NCBI RefSeq assembly: GCF_016595155.1
Contig: NZ_JAENGP010000012.1
Span: 1-64,000, forward strand
Reading direction: 5' to 3'
DNA: 64,000 nucleotides
From: Advenella mandrilli
GTDB lineage: Bacteria > Pseudomonadota > Gammaproteobacteria > Burkholderiales > Burkholderiaceae_B
Shown: positions 60,677 to 64,000 of the stretch, piece by piece
Layout: each line of letters opens with the position of its first letter
Position numbering within the stretch: the stretch's first letter is position 1
The notes under the pieces: model-generated
What the model was told of the DNA's origin: nothing
Database searches by the model: none
The model's input: the letters and a program-made list of their open reading frames with translations, nothing else
Position numbers and translations under genes: made by a program

Positions 60677-62515
60677 ATGCTGGTTTACAAAGCACCTACA
60701 AAAGACTTTTTATTCATTTTGAACGATTTGCTGAAGGTACAGGAGCTTAAGGGGGTAGAGGGGTTTGAAAGCCTGACGCCAGAGTTCTGCCAAGAAGTTC
60801 TTTATCCTGCAGCACGGTTTCATGAAGAGGTGCTGTTCCCGGTAGGCATCGCAGGAGATCGTCATGGCGCGCATCTTGTTGATGGCAAGGTGCTGACGCC
60901 ACCCGGTTATAAAGAGGCCTGGAAGCAGTACTGTGCGTCCGGTTGGTTGCAATTAAGCATGCCCGAGGAACTGGGTGGTGCAGGCTTGCCGTCCATTATG
61001 GCGTCGATTATTGGTGAAATGCGTATTACGACGGCACACTCCCTTGCCATGTACGGCAGCTTTTGCCTGTCGGCCGCGCGGATGCTGAACTCACTGGCAC
61101 CCGAGTGGATCAGGACGCATGTTGTGCCCAATCTGGCCACGGGTCAGTGGACGGCGACGATGTGCCTGACGGAAAGTCATTGCGGCACCGATCTTAAACA
61201 AATCCGGACCACGGCGGTACCGCAGCCGGATGGCAGTTACGCTATCCATGGCAGCAAAATATTTATTTCAGGGGGGGATCATGATCTGACTGACAATATC
61301 ATCCATCTCGTCCTGGCAAAAATACCGGATGCAGATGGCAAGGTGGGAGCCCGTCTGGATGAGGTGAATGTGTTTATGGTGTCCAAGCACAAGATAGATC
61401 TGCAAACGGGGGAGCTTCTTGAGAAAAATGCCTGTCATGTCAGTTCAATTGAACATAAGATGGGGATTGAGGGTAGTGCCACCTGTGTGCTGAACTTTGA
61501 TGGGGCACAGGCATGGCATATTGGCAGTACTTCCGGGGGCGTGAAGCGTAACTCCATGTTGCCCATGTTTCTCATGATGAATTATGCGCGTTTGAGTACG
61601 GCGTTGTCCGGGGTGGGTTATGCCGAGATCTCGGCGCAAAATGCCCTGTTTTATGCCAAGGAGCGCAGGTCAGGCAAGACACCCATTTTCTCGTCGGGTG
61701 ACCAGAGCATCGCAGATCCTATTATCAATCACCCGGATATTCGCCGTAATATTATGGCGGCCCAGTCCTTTGCGGAAGGTGGTCGGGCCACGGCTTTACG
61801 TGTGGCGGTCTGGCAGGCTCAGGCTGAGTCAGATCAGATAAGTGCCGAAGAAAGACGGCGTTTGAAGGATATGGTGGATTTGTTTACCCCAGTGATGAAG
61901 GCATACTTTACCGATAAGGGGTTTGATTGTGCGAGTGATTGTCTGCAGGTGTTTGGCGGGCACGGCTATACCAAGGATTATGGTATTGAGCAGGTAGTAA
62001 GGAATGCGCGTATAGGAAAGATTTATGAAGGTGCCAACGGTATTCAGGCCATTGATTTGTTGCGCAGGAAGTTGCCAGACAACGATTGGCGGGCGTTTGA
62101 TTATTTTTTTCAAACGATCCATACCTTTATAGGCCAATATTGTGTATCTGGGCAGGCCGACCAAGGTCTGCTTGGGCGTTTTGTTGCTGCGGTTACTTTA
62201 TTGCAGAACACGGTGGAAGAAATCAGGCAGGAAAGTCAGCAAGGTGCGGGCGTCTTGCCACACTTGGCCGTTGCTTATGACCTTTTGCACGCTTTTGGTA
62301 TTATTGTTGTCGCATGGAATTGGCTTGAAATCCATCAATTGCTTCAAGAGAAAGCGAATGCTGTTGAATTGACACCCTTTGAGAACAGGAAAGTTATACT
62401 GGCTTGTTTTTGGGTTGAGTACGAGTTACCCTTGGTTCACGCATTATGCCAGCGAATCCAGCAGGGAACTCCCTCGGTTTTGAAACTGCCACCGGAAGCA
62501 TTAGATGTCGAGTAA
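60677..62515 (+). CDS. acyl-CoA dehydrogenase
   Basis: The 612-residue flavoenzyme has the large (FadE-like/long) plan: an N-terminal helical region, MCLTESHCGTDLKQIRTTAV (FAD/substrate loop), GSKIFISGGDHDLTDNI, the catalytic region DCLQVFGGHGYTKDYGIEQV, and RNARIGKIYEGANGIQAIDL with the likely catalytic Glu. A C-terminal extension of about 130 residues is usual for this subgroup. It inserts the alpha-beta double bond for the hydratase and dehydrogenase of the cluster. RBS AAGGA precedes ATG 60677. Confidence 0.93.
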   Translation: MLVYKAPTKDFLFILNDLLKVQELKGVEGFESLTPEFCQEVLYPAARFHEEVLFPVGIAGDRHGAHLVDGKVLTPPGYKEAWKQYCASGWLQLSMPEELGGAGLPSIMASIIGEMRITTAHSLAMYGSFCLSAARMLNSLAPEWIRTHVVPNLATGQWTATMCLTESHCGTDLKQIRTTAVPQPDGSYAIHGSKIFISGGDHDLTDNIIHLVLAKIPDADGKVGARLDEVNVFMVSKHKIDLQTGELLEKNACHVSSIEHKMGIEGSATCVLNFDGAQAWHIGSTSGGVKRNSMLPMFLMMNYARLSTALSGVGYAEISAQNALFYAKERRSGKTPIFSSGDQSIADPIINHPDIRRNIMAAQSFAEGGRATALRVAVWQAQAESDQISAEERRRLKDMVDLFTPVMKAYFTDKGFDCASDCLQVFGGHGYTKDYGIEQVVRNARIGKIYEGANGIQAIDLLRRKLPDNDWRAFDYFFQTIHTFIGQYCVSGQADQGLLGRFVAAVTLLQNTVEEIRQESQQGAGVLPHLAVAYDLLHAFGIIVVAWNWLEIHQLLQEKANAVELTPFENRKVILACFWVEYELPLVHALCQRIQQGTPSVLKLPPEALDVE

Positions 62516-62918
62516 ACGCAGACCATTTTTTTACATTCATCAACTGGAACAACTTGTCAGGCTACAGTTGGAAAGCACTTTAAATCCCTTGGGGATCACG
62601 GCAGGCCAGTATATGATACTAAGTCTGATTAGCCACCACGAGCCCATATCATCGGCTGAGTTATCACGACTCGTAAGGATTACCGCCCAATCGATGGGTG
62701 AATTCATCAAATATCTGGAGAGTAAAGATTGGATTCTTCGAAGGGAAGATCCCTGTAATAAGCGTGTGTTGCTTATTGAGACGACGATCGAAGGCCGCGT
62801 TTTGTTACGTCGTTGTGAACAGGAGGTGGGCAATTTGGAAAAAGAGTTTTTCAAATCAGTTCCTGCGCAGGAACTGGTGCTTTTTGAGGAAACTCTAAAG
62901 AGGTTAAGTGCTGGATAA
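62505..62918 (+). CDS. MarR-family transcriptional regulator
   Basis: The 137-residue protein has the MarR winged helix (ISSAELSRLVRITAQSMGEF, LESKDWILRREDPCNKRVLL). It starts inside the acyl-CoA dehydrogenase gene (11-base overlap), so it belongs to the thiolase operon. MarR proteins near CoA-ligase genes often repress until a CoA thioester binds. The two dyads at 57730-57794 are the likely targets. Confidence 0.9.
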   Translation: MSSKRRPFFYIHQLEQLVRLQLESTLNPLGITAGQYMILSLISHHEPISSAELSRLVRITAQSMGEFIKYLESKDWILRREDPCNKRVLLIETTIEGRVLLRRCEQEVGNLEKEFFKSVPAQELVLFEETLKRLSAG

Positions 62919-63052
62919 CGTTAAATTGTCAAGTGGATCACTGTTGTTAGTCATTAATGAAAATGGTGATATTGCATTTGGATAGCAATATTCAGTGATA
63001 GGCCAGCCAGAATGGGTTTAAATGAGTTTTTACTGGGTTACGAACGGGTTTT

Positions 63053-63775
63053 ATGTCTAAAAAATCATCAACTTTATCAATAGCTGACAAAAATCCATCT
63101 GCAGGAGGTGTTGCCGCTGTTGACAGGGCATTGTCCTTATTGGTTTCTTTCAATAAAGATGATGAGTACTTGTCTTTGATGGAGCTTGCCAATCGTACTA
63201 ACATGTACAAAAGTACCATTTTAAGGCTTCTGGCTTCTCTTGAGCATTATGGCCTGGTTCGCCGAACAGAAGAGGGGCGGTATGGGCTTGGGGAGACGGT
63301 TGCTCAATTATATGGTGTTTATAATGCTTCATTTTCTCAGGCTGAAGTTATTGTCCCCGTGCTTAAAGCATTAGTGGAAAAAACAAAAGAAAGTGCTTCG
63401 TACCATGTCATTAGTGGCAAGGGACGATTATGTTTACACCGTATTAATTCGCCACTCCCCATCAGCTATCAAACAAGCGTTGGTGATATTTTGCCCCTGG
63501 ACAAAGGGTCTGGAGGACGTGTTCTTCAGGCCTTTAATGGTGCGGTGGGCGAGATTTATGATCAAATCCGTCAAGAAGGTGTGATTGTAATGGATGGAGA
63601 CAGAATCCCGGATTTGGCAGGTGTATCAGCCGCGGTTTTTAATGCTCACAATGAACTTGTGGGGGCAATCACATTAACGATGCCCTCCAGCAGGTTGGTG
63701 CCATCTTTTAAAGAAGATGTTTTGGAAGCGGCTCTTTCTTTAAGTCGAAAACTGGGTTATGTAAAAAATAAATAA
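63053..63775 (+). CDS. IclR-family transcriptional regulator
   Basis: The 240-residue protein has an N-terminal winged helix (AAVDRALSLLVSFNKDDEYL, NMYKSTILRLLASLEHYGLV) and the IclR effector domain (GRLCLHRINSPLPISYQTSV, LPLDKGSGGRVLQAF). Length is normal. It follows the MarR gene after 134 bases with no obvious terminator between, and ends before a clear one at 63902. Two different regulators at the end of one catabolic cluster suggest layered control. Confidence 0.92.
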   Translation: MSKKSSTLSIADKNPSAGGVAAVDRALSLLVSFNKDDEYLSLMELANRTNMYKSTILRLLASLEHYGLVRRTEEGRYGLGETVAQLYGVYNASFSQAEVIVPVLKALVEKTKESASYHVISGKGRLCLHRINSPLPISYQTSVGDILPLDKGSGGRVLQAFNGAVGEIYDQIRQEGVIVMDGDRIPDLAGVSAAVFNAHNELVGAITLTMPSSRLVPSFKEDVLEAALSLSRKLGYVKNK

Positions 63776-63901
63776 ATTATTTTCATCCAAAGGTGACTCA
63801 GCCGTTAACCGGGGTGTTCCTATGGGCAAGCGGGGTCTTTGCCTTTTTTAGGATTTTTTAAGTTCAGGGATTTCCGCAAGTTGAAAAAGCAACAAGATAT
63901 T

Positions 63902-63927
63902 GCCAGACAAAAGTCTGGCTTTTTTTG
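63902..63927 (+). terminator. rho-independent terminator after the IclR gene
   Basis: GCCAGAC-AAAA-GTCTGGC forms a 7-bp stem followed by eight T. It ends the plus-strand catabolic cluster. The stretch between the IclR stop and this hairpin holds nothing I can assign. Confidence 0.9.
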
Positions 63928-63948
63928 GGCTAAATAAATCTTAAATTG

Positions 63949-63992
63949 TTGACTTTAAGGTGAAAAAAATATAAAATTCTATTAGGTAGAAT
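63949..63992 (+). promoter_or_regulatory. putative promoter with dyad for a gene beyond the window
   Basis: TTGACT (63949-63954) and TAAAAT (63972-63977) are 17 bases apart. ATTCTA-TTAGG-TAGAAT (63976-63992) overlaps the start region and could be an operator. No coding sequence of the downstream gene is visible. Confidence 0.4.
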
Positions 63993-64000
63993 AAGATTCT

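Noticed and set aside
1-64000. CRISPR array
   Set aside because: No series of regularly spaced identical repeats was seen. Repeats found are short inverted repeats or single tandem units.

Overview
The window looks like chromosome of a beta-proteobacterium of the Alcaligenaceae/Burkholderiales type. The main reason is four Bug-type (tripartite tricarboxylate family) periplasmic solute receptors spread over three loci, together with LysR, IclR and MarR regulators and CoA-based catabolic operons. Base composition is near 50% G+C at both ends and drops sharply to very A+T-rich in the middle of a capsule locus. No 16S rRNA or other decisive marker is present, so the genus is not claimed.

Layout. 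(1) 1-10431: a catabolic block (LysR, Bug receptor, hotdog thioesterase, single-chain acyl-CoA carboxylase, double CaiB-type CoA-transferase, Tat-exported Bug receptor) bounded by pieces of IS66-family elements. (2) 10431-22378: an accessory/defence island. It holds a small membrane protein, a HigBA/RelE-type toxin-antitoxin pair with an apparently leaderless promoter, a winged-helix nucleotidyltransferase, and then two convergent operons. The plus-strand operon encodes a SLOG-patatin phospholipase fusion, a TIR protein and a stand-alone SLOG protein. The minus-strand operon encodes a short ThsB-like TIR protein, an Nmad2-type protein, a MazG-like NTP pyrophosphohydrolase and a uracil-DNA-glycosylase-fold protein. 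After these come a deleted radC remnant, a decayed IS4-family element and an unknown PD-(D/E)XK-like protein. (3) 22554-47595: a Wzx/Wzy-type capsule locus read on the minus strand. An RfaH/NusG-like antiterminator gene and a leader with an ops-like element precede wza-wzb-wzc. An A+T-rich serotype core (glycosyltransferases, flippase, polymerase, pyruvyltransferase-like protein) follows, then an initiating sugar transferase and nucleotide-sugar genes. The locus carries two homopolymer frameshifts in glycosyltransferase genes, one nonsense codon in the dehydratase gene, and galU and pgi scraps. (4) 47689-48029: tRNA-Arg(CCT) flanked by short inverted repeats. (5) 48050-63775: a second, large CoA-dependent catabolic cluster with LysR, two Bug receptors, flavin monooxygenase, SDR, a chimeric CMD/amidohydrolase, crotonase, acyl-CoA synthetase, thiolase, a DUF35-hydroxyacyl-CoA dehydrogenase fusion, acyl-CoA dehydrogenase, MarR and IclR.

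The best candidate for an undescribed system is 12668-19007. A TIR enzyme would make a nucleotide signal, as in Thoeris. Here the SLOG sensor is joined to a patatin lipase rather than to the SIR2 domain of classical ThsA. Facing it is a second TIR operon whose partners (Nmad2, MazG-like, glycosylase-fold) all point to modified nucleotides or bases. All functional statements about these systems are inference from domain content. No similarity search was run.
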